64,000 bases of DNA from NCEH01 sp043195095 (lineage in GTDB: Bacteria; Pseudomonadota; Alphaproteobacteria; Rhizobiales; Xanthobacteraceae): the NCBI RefSeq assembly GCF_043195095.1, contig NZ_JBAFWN010000002.1; one strand, given 5' to 3'. The translations under genes and the position numbers were made by a program. Positions 54,745 to 63,953 of this stretch are shown in pieces. Under the pieces are notes generated by a model. The model was not told the origin of the DNA and ran no database searches. It saw only the letters and a program-made list of their open reading frames with translations. Each line of letters starts with the position of its first letter. The first letter of the stretch is position 1.

Positions 54745-56054
54745 ATTTTCCCGGACATATCTCCATCGCGGCGCCCGTGAGCCGGCCTGCGGATGCACCC
54801 GAGGACATCCGCGACCAGCCCATCCTCAGCTTGTGCATCCCGACCTATAACCGTGCGCCGTTCCTGGATTATTTGCTGACCAGCCTGGCCCGCGACTGCG
54901 CCTTCGCGTTTCCTTTCGAGGTCGTGGTCTCGGACAATGCCTCGACCGACAACACGGCCGAGATCGTCGCCCGGCACCAGGGGGGCGGGCTCGCGCTGTC
55001 CTACGTCCGGCAGGACGAAAACAAGGGCGGCATGCCCAATCTCATGACCGCCTTCCGCCGCGCGCGCGGGCGCTATGTGATGTATCTCGCGGACGATGAC
55101 CTGATCGACGCCCCGGCGCTGGCGGAAACCATCGCCTATCTGCGCGCAAATCCGGAGATCCGCGCCTGCTATACGCCGTGGGAACTCTATGACGACGTGA
55201 CCAAGCAACCGGGACCGCTGTTCTTCGATTTGCCGGAGGATTTCGTCATCCATCCCGGCCAGGAACTGGATCTGCTCGGCCACATCATCAACACCCACAT
55301 CTTCCCGGAAACCGTGATCTATCGTGCGGATGCGGTGCGCGACATCTCCAGCGACTCGCGCTTCTGCTATTGGGCGTTCAGCTATCTTGCCCATGTGGTG
55401 CAGCACGGGCCGGTGGCGTTCCGCCGAAAGCATTATTATCGCTCGGTGACCGCAAGCCCCGTGGCCGCGCGCATCCAGGCCGGCCACGAGCAGACGATGA
55501 ACGATTGGGACTGCTATCGTGGCGGGCTCGAATATTTCGTCTATGCCCTGCTGCGCCGCGCCGGCACCACGCTGAGCCTGGAGCAGAAGCGCGCTTTCCG
55601 CGACATGATCGACATCTTCGTCGAAACCCGCATGCGGGTGGCGCTGCGGCTCTGGCTGGGACGCGGCGACTTCCTGCGGGCCTATGAACTGATCTGCCGC
55701 ATCCATTATCTCGACCCAAAGGGCGTCGGCGCGATCGACCAGATCGAGAAGCTGCCGCTGCTGATCCTCGCCCAGACCCTTGCGTGGCTCGCGAACGGCA
55801 TCGCGGGGCTGGATCGCATCCAGCTCGACGGCGTCGAGGACGGCCAATCGGTCGCCGGCCTGCTGCGGGAGATGGGGCTGGAGCGCCGCATCCTGGTGAG
55901 CCCGGCGGTGCCCCATCTGGATGCGGCGGCGAAGCGCTCCAGCCTTGTGTTCATTCACAATGAAGACGCGCGCCAGCACTTTCTCGACGAGGGCTATCTG
56001 CCGGGACTGATTGTGAGCGAGCGCGAACTGCGGGGCAGCATCCTGCTCGGCTGA
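54741..56054 (+). CDS. Glycosyltransferase family 2 protein
   Basis: This 437-aa protein has an N-terminal GT-A domain: LSLCIPTYNRAPFLDYLLTSL (about 29-49), VVSDNASTDNTAEIV, and the DxD-type YLADDDLID. A roughly 200-aa C-terminal extension of unknown function follows. It is the last gene of the first sugar operon, coupled to the epimerase gene, and probably transfers the modified sugar. Confidence 0.83.
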   Translation: MNFPGHISIAAPVSRPADAPEDIRDQPILSLCIPTYNRAPFLDYLLTSLARDCAFAFPFEVVVSDNASTDNTAEIVARHQGGGLALSYVRQDENKGGMPNLMTAFRRARGRYVMYLADDDLIDAPALAETIAYLRANPEIRACYTPWELYDDVTKQPGPLFFDLPEDFVIHPGQELDLLGHIINTHIFPETVIYRADAVRDISSDSRFCYWAFSYLAHVVQHGPVAFRRKHYYRSVTASPVAARIQAGHEQTMNDWDCYRGGLEYFVYALLRRAGTTLSLEQKRAFRDMIDIFVETRMRVALRLWLGRGDFLRAYELICRIHYLDPKGVGAIDQIEKLPLLILAQTLAWLANGIAGLDRIQLDGVEDGQSVAGLLREMGLERRILVSPAVPHLDAAAKRSSLVFIHNEDARQHFLDEGYLPGLIVSERELRGSILLG

Positions 56055-56069
56055 GCAGGACCGGTTGCC

Positions 56070-57335
56070 TCATTCTCCCTCGAAGGTGTCCAGGCTCGCA
56101 TCGTCGGGCAGGCAGCTGCGGAAATGCCCGAGGCTGCCTTTTTCCGCACGCCCGCAGAAAAAGCGCGACGCGGCCGCGTCCTCCCCGCCCGCCGCGTCCG
56201 TGCGCGCGCGCAGGGTGGAGAGAAACCAGGCCCGCCCGTCGGTGCCGAAGGCGCCGGCGAAATCGCGCTGCCGCGGCGGCTTTTCCATCAAGTCGGTATA
56301 ATGACGCGCGAACTGGTTCAGGGATGTTGCGGGAGCATGCGTGCGCGCCACGTCCCGCGCGCCCACCGCACCCATGCGCAGCAGCCGCTCGGGATTGCCG
56401 GCGGCCCGTTCGATCAGCGCCGCGCCGGCCTCGATGCTGTTCGCGATGAAGCCGTTGCGGTCATGCGTCACGATCGCCGCCTCCGCCGGATTGTCCCAGA
56501 CCAGCGGCACCGCACCGGCCGACATGGCCTCCACCAGCGCGTTCTCGCCGGTGCCGTAATGCTGCGGATTGAGCGGATAGAGGAAGAGGTCGATCGCGCC
56601 GAGGACCGCGCGCGGGTCGGATGCATAGCCCTCGAAGCGCACCCGTTCGGGATGGCGCATCGCCGCCGCCCGCGCCGCCACCTCGCCGGTGGGATCAAGC
56701 GTGCCCCAGAGCGAAACCCGGATGTCGTGCGTCACCGCATCGACCATGTCGAAGAAGCCGGGATGCAGCTTGATGAAATCGAGCGTCCCGAGATAGCCCA
56801 TCCGCACCGTGGGCGCCGGATGGCGCGGGCGCGGCGGGGCATCGAAGCCGAACCCGCTGTTGACCACGCCGAACGCCTGCGGCCGCGCCGAAAGCGCCGC
56901 CGCGAGGTTGGCCGCCTTCAGCGAGCAGGGCGAGGTGAACAGCACCTTGTCCGCGCATGTCGCGAGCCCGGCGGGGATCAGGGGCGGCGCCAGCCCGGAA
57001 ATATGCACCCACGCCGCCAGGCGCATCGCCGGAAGGGCGTTGGTCGCAAGCAGGGCATAAAGGCGGGGATGGTTCCACCATTCCACCTGCACGATATCGG
57101 CGCCCGCGACCAGGCCGGCCAGTTCGCGCGGGTCAGGCGCGATGATGACGGGACAACCGGCGGCGCGCACGCGCTCCACGAAATGGGTGTCGCGCGGGCG
57201 CTCGAGCAGGGCGAACCAGTGCCGCGCGGCACCCCGCCCTGCGCCGTCCACGCGGGCGAGAGCCGCCTCGGCCAGCGCGGCATGCGCCTTCCCCACGCCG
57301 CCGCCCAGATGGGGGGCGATGTGGAGGATGTTCAT
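56070..57335 (-). CDS. Glycosyltransferase (GT4-like)
   Basis: This 421-aa GT-B protein has an N-terminal ILHIAPHLGGGVGKAHAALAE. The donor half shows RMGYLGTLDFIKLHPGFFD, FEGYASDPRAVLGAIDLFLYPLNP and GTGENALVEAMSAGAVPLVWDN. It begins inside the stop of the radical SAM gene (ATGA), so the two are coupled and face the plus-strand operon. The sugar and acceptor are unknown. Confidence 0.8.
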   Translation of the reverse strand: MNILHIAPHLGGGVGKAHAALAEAALARVDGAGRGAARHWFALLERPRDTHFVERVRAAGCPVIIAPDPRELAGLVAGADIVQVEWWNHPRLYALLATNALPAMRLAAWVHISGLAPPLIPAGLATCADKVLFTSPCSLKAANLAAALSARPQAFGVVNSGFGFDAPPRPRHPAPTVRMGYLGTLDFIKLHPGFFDMVDAVTHDIRVSLWGTLDPTGEVAARAAAMRHPERVRFEGYASDPRAVLGAIDLFLYPLNPQHYGTGENALVEAMSAGAVPLVWDNPAEAAIVTHDRNGFIANSIEAGAALIERAAGNPERLLRMGAVGARDVARTHAPATSLNQFARHYTDLMEKPPRQRDFAGAFGTDGRAWFLSTLRARTDAAGGEDAAASRFFCGRAEKGSLGHFRSCLPDDASLDTFEGE

Positions 57336-58408
57336 TCGGCCTCAGCCGGCAGGCGCGCGGGGCTTCCGCCGGGAGCTGGAACGGCGGGGTTCACTCTCAT
57401 CTTCGCCTTGAAAGTCTCCAGGATCTGCGGGCGATGGGCGTCGATCGAGTCCGGCAGGCAGTGGCTGAGCTGGCCGCAGCCGTGGCACACGCCATTCTCG
57501 CACCGCTTCCCCTCCAGATGCTGGAGGCGCAGCGCGTTCATCTTTTCCGAGGTCCAGATCTCCTTCATGGAGGATTGGCGCACGTCGCCGATGATCAGCT
57601 TGCGACCCCAGTCGAGGAAGCAGGAGCTGACCTGCCCGTCCGCGTTCACGGAATAGCCGTAGAAGATATAGGGGCAAGTGTCTGTCTTGCCGACCGGCTG
57701 CTGGTAGATGCCGCCGGTGATCTTGACGCCGCTGCGCGCTTCCACGTCGAAATCCGGCCAGCAGGGGGCGAAATTCTCGATGAAGATGCGGTCGCAATGA
57801 TCGCCGAAGGTCTCGTAGAATTCAGCCCGCTGCGCCTCGGTGATCAGTTCGCCGGGGATTTTGATCACAACCTCGCACTGGCCCTTGTTGGCATAGAGCC
57901 ATTTCACATTTTCGACGAAGGCCTCGAAGTCGAAATCGAAGCCGGTGAACCGCCGGTATTGCTCGGCCGTCATGCCGTCGACCGAGATGTTGATCTTGTC
58001 GAGCCCCGCCGCGATCACCGGCGCGAGCCGCTCGGGCGAGAGGAAGGTGCCGTTGGTGGTGGTGTCGATATAGTCCACGTGCCCGCTCGCCTTGGCATAG
58101 GCGATCATGTCGGCGAGGCGCCGGTTCAGGAACGGCTCGCCGTCCTTGTACATCCGCAGCACCTTGATCTTGTCGTCGAAGGCGCCGAGATCGTCGATGA
58201 TCTTGGTGAAGACCTCGAACTTCATGGCGCCCTGGTAGCGGCCGGTCTCGCGGATCAGGTCGCGATGGCCGGTGGGGCAGAAGGTGCACTGGAAATTGCA
58301 CGCGCTGGCGGGGTCCACGAACACCACGAACGGGGTCGCAAGCGGAATCACCGTCTCCAGCGCCGTGCGGCCTTCCAGATTAATGCGCGGCTTCACCTGT
58401 GCCTTCAT
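57332..58408 (-). CDS. Radical SAM/SPASM domain protein
   Basis: This 358-aa enzyme has the canonical CxxxCxxC in ACNFQCTFCPTG (Cys37, Cys41, Cys44). A C-terminal SPASM-type region carries cysteines at DTCPYIF, SSCFLDW and CENGVCHGCGQLSHC for extra Fe-S clusters. SPASM enzymes modify peptides, sugars (for example aminoglycoside dehydration) or proteins. Coupling to a glycosyltransferase points to sugar chemistry here, as inference. GGAGAG precedes the ATG at 58408. Confidence 0.85.
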   Translation of the reverse strand: MKAQVKPRINLEGRTALETVIPLATPFVVFVDPASACNFQCTFCPTGHRDLIRETGRYQGAMKFEVFTKIIDDLGAFDDKIKVLRMYKDGEPFLNRRLADMIAYAKASGHVDYIDTTTNGTFLSPERLAPVIAAGLDKINISVDGMTAEQYRRFTGFDFDFEAFVENVKWLYANKGQCEVVIKIPGELITEAQRAEFYETFGDHCDRIFIENFAPCWPDFDVEARSGVKITGGIYQQPVGKTDTCPYIFYGYSVNADGQVSSCFLDWGRKLIIGDVRQSSMKEIWTSEKMNALRLQHLEGKRCENGVCHGCGQLSHCLPDSIDAHRPQILETFKAKMRVNPAVPAPGGSPARLPAEAE

Positions 58409-58705
58409 GATCTCTCCACCCACCCGAGCCTGAAGGCGCCTGGTCGAGGACCGGCAGGGACATGCCGAGCCGCGCCGCGCCAGCGCCTTTGTCTGTTGTT
58501 CCGGCGCATGCCGAAGGATGAGACCACTCAACCAGCGGTCGATTGCGCCAGGCTGACCTCCCTGCCGCCGCCAACACGCGCCGCCCGCAGGTCGTCACAA
58601 GCCCGGCGAAAGCATCGTGCGGCACGCTCTCGTCAATGGTGGCACCGGGGCAAGGCACCGGGACAAGCCGACCGGGGCGCAGACACGCGCGACAGGAGGA
58701 GCGGC
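58409..58705. other. Divergent promoter region of the glycan locus
   Basis: About 300 bp separate the radical SAM gene (minus) from the leader ORF and FkbM operon (plus). It must hold both promoters. I see no clear sigma-70 or sigma-54 element and no strong inverted repeat. Confidence 0.4.
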
Positions 58706-58777
58706 ATGAGAGTCTCAGTGCAAGTGCGCGAGTCCGCGCGCGGTCCGGCGTCTGCGCAGCTGGCGGCATCCACATGA
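58706..58777 (+). CDS. Putative 23-codon leader ORF of the FkbM operon
   Basis: A short frame beginning MRVSVQVRESARG has an AGGAGGAG site just upstream (58694-58701) and ends in a TGA that overlaps the ATG of the FkbM gene (ATGA at 58774-58777). The FkbM ATG itself has no good site, which supports translational coupling. It resembles in layout, not in sequence, the leader ORF at 52887. Confidence 0.45.
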   Translation: MRVSVQVRESARGPASAQLAAST

Positions 58778-60006
58778 CCGCCTTTCCCAATATGGGCCGA
58801 GATGGCATGCGGGCGCCCCCGCCCGTGCGCGCCCGCAGCTTTGAGGCGCTGCCGGACCGGCGCGCCGCCATCGCCCTGTTGCAGCATCTCAACGCGCGCG
58901 CCATCGCGCCGCGCCCGGTCGCGGTCGGCGAACGGCCGCTCGTGCTCTATGGCGCCGGCAACCTCGGCAAGCTGGCGCGCGGGCATCTCGACGCCATCGG
59001 CCAGCCCATCGCGTTCGTGGTCGATGCGGACGCCGCGCATCATCGCGCGGATCCCGACTGGCACGGCCTCGCCATCCTGGCGCCCGAGGACGTGGCGCCC
59101 CACGTGCGGCGCGAGGCCCTGCTCGCGATCTCCATCGCGAATAGCCCGTACGCGCCCATTCAGGCCGAACTGGCACGGCAGGGCTGGGCGGCTTGCGTGC
59201 CATTCTATGATCTTGCCGAGGGCTTCCGCACCAGCCACCCGCTGAGCAACGGCTGGTTCAGCGGCCCGCTGGACCTATCCGCCTTCGCCGCCGCAACCAC
59301 CGCCCTGGAACTCTTCGCCGACGATGCCTCGCGCGCCCATTACCTGCGTTTTGCCGCCTGGCACATGGCGCGGGAGGAATGGGAGTTCGCCCAAGCCCCA
59401 GTGGTTCCCGCCGAACGCTTCTTCATTCCCGAGCTTTCCGCGACCTTGCGGGCGGGCGCCCGTTTCCTGGATGGCGGCGCCCACCACGGCAGCGTCACGG
59501 CAAGGCTGCTGGAACAAGTGCGGGGACAGGTTTCCGCCGTATGGGCGATCGAGCCCGACCCCGCCAATGCCGCGGTGCTGCGTGATTTCGCGGCGGGCCT
59601 GGATTGGCAGGTGCGCGCCCGCGTCGAGGTGCTCGGTCACGTGGTCGGCGCGCGACGCGCAAGCGTGCGCTTCCACCACGGGCTCGGCTACGCCTCGCAG
59701 ATCTCGTCCACCGGCCAGTCCGAGCGCGAAAGCCTGCCCATCGACGCGCTCGGCCTCGACCCAACCTATGTGAAGCTGCACCTGGAAGGCGGCGAACTGG
59801 CGGCGCTCGAGGGCGCCCGCGAGACCCTGCGCCAGCATCGGCCGGCGCTCGCGCTCACCGTCTATCACAACGCCGACGGCCTCGCCCGCACGCCGCTGTG
59901 GCTGGCCCGGAACCTTGAAAACTATCAGCTCATCATGCGCGCCCACGCCTGGTGCGGCACCGGCGCGGTGATCTACGCCCTTCCCAAGGAACGCACGCGC
60001 AAATGA
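58774..60006 (+). CDS. FkbM-family methyltransferase with N-terminal Rossmann-like domain
   Basis: This 410-aa protein has an N-terminal nucleotide-binding-like domain (PLVLYGAGNLGKLARGHLDAI, about 50-70) similar to the C-terminal domain of sugar C-methyltransferases. The C-terminal FkbM SAM domain shows ARFLDGGAHHGSVTARLLE, VWAIEPDPANAAVL and LPIDALGL..YVKLHLEGGELAALEGA. FkbM enzymes mostly O-methylate sugars. It overlaps the next FkbM gene (ATGA), so they act together. Confidence 0.83.
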   Translation: MTAFPNMGRDGMRAPPPVRARSFEALPDRRAAIALLQHLNARAIAPRPVAVGERPLVLYGAGNLGKLARGHLDAIGQPIAFVVDADAAHHRADPDWHGLAILAPEDVAPHVRREALLAISIANSPYAPIQAELARQGWAACVPFYDLAEGFRTSHPLSNGWFSGPLDLSAFAAATTALELFADDASRAHYLRFAAWHMAREEWEFAQAPVVPAERFFIPELSATLRAGARFLDGGAHHGSVTARLLEQVRGQVSAVWAIEPDPANAAVLRDFAAGLDWQVRARVEVLGHVVGARRASVRFHHGLGYASQISSTGQSERESLPIDALGLDPTYVKLHLEGGELAALEGARETLRQHRPALALTVYHNADGLARTPLWLARNLENYQLIMRAHAWCGTGAVIYALPKERTRK

Positions 60007-60728
60007 GCATCTTCGTCAGCGACAGCCGGTTCATCATGGACCTCGGCATGAATAATGGCGACGACACCGCCTATTATCTGGCCAAGGGGTTCAACGTGGT
60101 GGCGGTGGAAGCCAACCCCGCCCTGGCTGAGGCCGCAAGCGCCCGCTTCGCCGCCGAGATCGCGGCCAAGCGCGTCACCATCCTGCCCAATGCTGTGGCC
60201 GGCAAGGCCGGGCGCGTGAGCTTCTTCATCAATGAAGACAATGATCATTGGAGCAGCATGGACAAGGGGTGGGCGGGCCGCGAGGACAGCGCCTGCCATG
60301 CCATCGAGGTGGAAGCCCTGACCCTCGGCCAGATCTTCGACCGCTTCGGCATTCCCTATTATCTGAAGATCGACGTCGAGGGCGCGGACAAGGAGATCCT
60401 GGCCCAGCTCGGACGCCAGCTCATCAAGCCGCTGTATGTGAGCATCGAGGATTGCCGCTTCGGCTTCGACTATATCGAGATGCTGGCTGCCGCCGGATAT
60501 GACGGCTTCAAGCTGCTGGACCAATCCACGGTCCACGAGCTGGAAGATGAGGCGATCGGATACAAATTCCCCGCCGGCTCGTCCGGCCCGTTTGGCCGCG
60601 CGCTTCCCGGCCAATGGCTGAGCCGGCGGGACATGCACTCCGTCTATGCCCGCACCGTGCGGGACCGCGCCGGCACCCGCCTCGCCCCGCGCACCCGCTG
60701 GTGGGACATCCACGCCACCAAGCGCTGA
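60003..60728 (+). CDS. FkbM-family methyltransferase
   Basis: This 241-aa methyltransferase has the SAM site FIMDLGMNNGDDTAYYLAKG (10-29), VVAVEANPALAEAA and YYLKIDVEGADKEIL, the FkbM hallmark. No extra domain is present, unlike the upstream paralogue. It is coupled to the upstream gene by ATGA and followed after 29 bp by the CmcI-like gene. Confidence 0.85.
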   Translation: MSIFVSDSRFIMDLGMNNGDDTAYYLAKGFNVVAVEANPALAEAASARFAAEIAAKRVTILPNAVAGKAGRVSFFINEDNDHWSSMDKGWAGREDSACHAIEVEALTLGQIFDRFGIPYYLKIDVEGADKEILAQLGRQLIKPLYVSIEDCRFGFDYIEMLAAAGYDGFKLLDQSTVHELEDEAIGYKFPAGSSGPFGRALPGQWLSRRDMHSVYARTVRDRAGTRLAPRTRWWDIHATKR

Positions 60729-60757
60729 CCCCCCTTTTCGCCAGCCGACAGATCCAG

Positions 60758-61600
60758 ATGCACGCTCCCATACAAAGGCTCGCCGACATGACGCCGGACC
60801 AGACCTTCGCCAAATACGTCGCCGGCAACATCGCCGGCATCGGCGCCGACCGTGATTTCCTCGGCCTGTCCAACATCTGGGTGCGCGAATGCATCCGGCA
60901 CAATTATGCGCAGAATTTCACCTGGCTCGGCCGGCCCATCATCCAGGTGCCGCAGGACACCTATGCGATCCAGGAGCTGATCTGGCGGGTGAAGCCGGAT
61001 CTCGTGATCGAGACCGGGATCGCCCATGGCGGCTCGCTGATCCTCAGTGCCTCCATGCTGGCGCTGATCGACTATTGCGAGGCGATGGAGCGCGGCACGC
61101 CGCTCGATCCGCAAGGCGCCGGCCGCAAGGTGATCGGCGTCGACATCGACATCCGCCCGCACAATCGCGCCGGCATCGCGGCCCACCCGCTCGCCCGCAA
61201 AATCGAGATGATCGAGGGCTCCTCGATCGACGATGGCATCGTCGCGCGCATCCGCGCGGCGGCGGCACAGGCGCAAACGGTGATGGTGTTCCTGGATTCC
61301 AACCACACCCACGACCACGTGCTGAGCGAACTGGAGCTTTACGCCCCCATGGTCTCGCAGGGGTCCTATGTGGTGGTGTGGGACACCGGGGTGGAGGATC
61401 TGCCCGCCGGCATGTGCGCCGACCGGCCCTGGGGCAAGGGCGACAATCCCAAGACCGCCGTATGGGACTATCTGCGCCGGCTGGACAATGATCCGCGCCA
61501 TGGCGAGGATGGGGAGCGGTTGCGGTTTGAAATCGACAAGGTTCTGGAACACAAGCTCGCCATCACGGCGGCTCCGGACGGCTTCCTGCAGCGCCTGTGA
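60758..61600 (+). CDS. Cephalosporin hydroxylase-like (CmcI) family methyltransferase
   Basis: This 280-aa protein is of the CmcI/rhamnosyl O-methyltransferase family. It shows NFTWLGRPIIQVPQDTYAIQELIW, LVIETGIAHGGSLILSASML (SAM loop), VIGVDIDIRPHNR and VFLDSNHTHDHVLSELELYAPMV with acidic metal ligands. Members found in polysaccharide loci usually O-methylate sugars. An ATG at 60788 (MTPDQTF) is an alternative start. It ends the plus-strand operon. Confidence 0.83.
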   Translation: MHAPIQRLADMTPDQTFAKYVAGNIAGIGADRDFLGLSNIWVRECIRHNYAQNFTWLGRPIIQVPQDTYAIQELIWRVKPDLVIETGIAHGGSLILSASMLALIDYCEAMERGTPLDPQGAGRKVIGVDIDIRPHNRAGIAAHPLARKIEMIEGSSIDDGIVARIRAAAAQAQTVMVFLDSNHTHDHVLSELELYAPMVSQGSYVVVWDTGVEDLPAGMCADRPWGKGDNPKTAVWDYLRRLDNDPRHGEDGERLRFEIDKVLEHKLAITAAPDGFLQRL

Positions 61601-61630
61601 CCGGCGTGGATGCGCGATCTTACCGCAAAA

Positions 61631-61646
61631 TGTTTCACGTGAAACA
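61631..61646. promoter_or_regulatory. parS centromere site (ParB binding)
   Basis: TGTTTCACGTGAAACA is a perfect 16-bp palindrome identical to the bacterial parS consensus bound by ParB/Spo0J. It sits in the 189-bp gap between convergent genes. Chromosomal parS sites cluster near the replication origin, so this segment is probably in the origin-proximal region. parA and parB are not in the window. Confidence 0.85.
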
Positions 61647-61789
61647 ATGAGTTAGCGCAGACGAACACAGGTTTCGTGGCGCTTCTCCGCGGCATGTCGG
61701 CGGAAGACACCGGCATTTCGGGGGAGGTTCGCGCACGCTTTCGGCGAAGATTTCGGCGAACGCGCGGTTTCACCCTCCGGCGGGACCCC

Positions 61790-63763
61790 TCACGCCTCCG
61801 GCGAAACCTCTATGGCCTCCGGCGCGATCCTTATGACCTCCGGCGGCTTGCCGGCGCAGCGCAGGGCGTGCATCCGCTCATAGGCCGCCTCCAGCCCACG
61901 CGCATAGCGGGTCGCGTCGAACAGGTCGGCGGCGGCGCGGTTGGCGGCGAGGCGGGCGCGCAGGTCGGCCAGGCGCTGGGGATCGCGCGCCAGGGCGAGC
62001 GCCAGGGCCTCATAGTCCGCCAGGGTATGGGTGACGAGGTCCGGCAAGCCCACCGCATGGAGCAGGCTGCTGGCGACCCGGCTGGCGAAGCTCTCCCCCG
62101 CGCAGGTCACCAGCGGCACGCCGGCCCACAGGGCATCGCTCGCCGTCGTGTGGGCGTTGTAGGGCAACGTATCGAGCACCAGATCGGCATGGCGCTGGCG
62201 TGCCAGATGGTCCGCCGGCTCGGCGCGCGGCGCGAAGAGGATGCGGCCGGGATCGACCCCCATCGCACCCGCCTCATAATGCAGATTGTCCCGCGCCACG
62301 TCGTTCGCCTCGAACAGCCACAGCACCGATCCCGGCACGGCCGCGAGCAGGCGCATCCACACGGCGAAGACGTCGGGGGTGATCTTGTAGGTATTGTTGA
62401 AGCAGCAGAAGACGAAGCCGGCCTCCGGCAGGCCGCAGGCGGCGCGCGACGGCACCTGCGCCGCGATGGCGCGGCGGCTGTCGTTGGGCTGGTAGGTGCC
62501 GGGCAGTTGGACGATCTTCTCGTCATAGAGCGGCGCGGCCTCCAGCGGCGTCACGAAGGCATCGCCGATGATGTAGTCGATGAACGGCGCGCCCATGGTG
62601 CCGGGATAGCCGAGATAATTCACCTGCACCGGCGCGGGCCGCAGGGCCATGATCTCGGTGCGGCAGCCGAAGGTGTAGCCCTTCAGGTCCACCAATATGT
62701 CGATGCCGTCGGCGCGGATGCGGCGCGCCGCCGCTTCATTGCTGAGATCGCCCACTTCCACGAAATGGTCGAACGCCCCCACCAGCCGGCGCCGCATATC
62801 GGAGCCGTCGTCGGGACCGTAGGAATAAGCGAAGGTCTCGAACCGTGCGCGGTCGTGCCGCTCGAAGAGTTCCACCGCCAGAAACGCCGTGGCATGGGCG
62901 AACAGGTCGCGCGAGAGATAGCCCACGCGAATGCGCCGGCCCGGCGCGGGCACTTCGTGCAGCGGGGGCAGGATGTCTTCCGGCTTCACCCGCACACCCT
63001 GGCTCCAGACCCGCGCCGCGCGCAGATGCTCGCGCGCGGGGACGCGGGCGGCGAGGCGCATGAAAGGCCCGGTGCGGGCGCCGGTGGTCTCCAGCACGCG
63101 CGTCAGTTCCGCTTCCTCCGCCTCCCCGCCGCGCCATTCGCACGCATGGCGGCGCTGGATCGCAAGGCCGTAGAGCGCCACCGGATCGCGCGGCCGCAGC
63201 CGCAGCGCCTGGCGGAAGAATTGGATCGCCTGCTGCACCTGCCGGCCCTCGGCACAGATGCTGCCGAGATTGATATAGGCTTCCACATGGTCGGGATCGG
63301 CCGCGAGCGCGGCATTGAAGGCCGCCACCGCTTCCGGGAGGCGGCGCATCTCGAACAGCACCAAGCCCCGGTCGGCATGCAGCGCGGCAAGGCCGGGCTT
63401 GGCGGCGCAGGCCGCTTCCAGCAAGGCGAGGGCGTCGGCATCGCGCCCCTCATTATAGGCCGCGATGGCCTGCTGGCCGAGATGTTCCGCCACCAGCACG
63501 CCGCGCGCGATGGCGGCGCGCAGGGTTTCGTGGGCGGCGCGCGGATCCCCCTTCCCCACCAGCACCGTGGCAAGGCCGAGCCAGGCGTCGGGCTGCTTGG
63601 GATCTTGCGCGAGCGCCTGCCGATACAAAGCTTCCGCCCCCGCGCCATCGCCGGCCTGGCACGCCGCACGGGCGCGGGCCATGAGCCCGAGCGCGGATGC
63701 GATCGCGCTCACCCGCGCCTGCGGACGGCCCTGCGCGGTCCGTGCCCTTTGCTGCCTGCCCAT
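61790..63763 (-). CDS. TPR/SPINDLY-type O-linked GlcNAc transferase-like protein (GT41)
   Basis: This 657-aa protein has about five TPR units in residues 25-215 (for example AEALYRQALAQDPKQPDAWLGLA and AVAAFNAALAADPDHVEAYINLG). A GT41 catalytic region follows: RIRVGYLSRDLFAHATAF, VQVNYLGYPGTMGAPFIDYII, CFNNTYKITPDVF and THTTASDALWAGVPLVT-like blocks. Bacterial members glycosylate proteins such as flagellin or adhesins. The ATG at 63763 is chosen because the upstream residues are unconserved. Acceptor and sugar are unknown. Confidence 0.85.
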   Translation of the reverse strand: MGRQQRARTAQGRPQARVSAIASALGLMARARAACQAGDGAGAEALYRQALAQDPKQPDAWLGLATVLVGKGDPRAAHETLRAAIARGVLVAEHLGQQAIAAYNEGRDADALALLEAACAAKPGLAALHADRGLVLFEMRRLPEAVAAFNAALAADPDHVEAYINLGSICAEGRQVQQAIQFFRQALRLRPRDPVALYGLAIQRRHACEWRGGEAEEAELTRVLETTGARTGPFMRLAARVPAREHLRAARVWSQGVRVKPEDILPPLHEVPAPGRRIRVGYLSRDLFAHATAFLAVELFERHDRARFETFAYSYGPDDGSDMRRRLVGAFDHFVEVGDLSNEAAARRIRADGIDILVDLKGYTFGCRTEIMALRPAPVQVNYLGYPGTMGAPFIDYIIGDAFVTPLEAAPLYDEKIVQLPGTYQPNDSRRAIAAQVPSRAACGLPEAGFVFCCFNNTYKITPDVFAVWMRLLAAVPGSVLWLFEANDVARDNLHYEAGAMGVDPGRILFAPRAEPADHLARQRHADLVLDTLPYNAHTTASDALWAGVPLVTCAGESFASRVASSLLHAVGLPDLVTHTLADYEALALALARDPQRLADLRARLAANRAAADLFDATRYARGLEAAYERMHALRCAGKPPEVIRIAPEAIEVSPEA

Positions 63764-63930
63764 GATGCGATGCCCTTCTTCCGCCCGGGCGCGCCAGATG
63801 CGTTCGTTCCGGCCCGCCGCGAGACGCTCCGATACGATCCTGGGCATGCGACCTTGCACGGGGCTGGGTGGACGGCCCAGCATCGGGAGGGCAGGCAGGG
63901 CGCGCCCTTGTCTTTCTTTCATCCGCCGTC

Positions 63931-63953
63931 ATGGCTGGGCTCGGCCCGGCCAT
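63931..63953. repeat. Short palindromic intergenic repeat
   Basis: ATGGCTGGGC (63931-63940) and GCCCGGCCAT (63944-63953) form a 10-bp inverted repeat with a single G-T pair and a 3-nt loop. The ATGGCCGGGC/GCCCGGCCAT palindrome is a common intergenic element in this bacterial order. The rest of 63764-64000 shows no gene. Confidence 0.5.
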
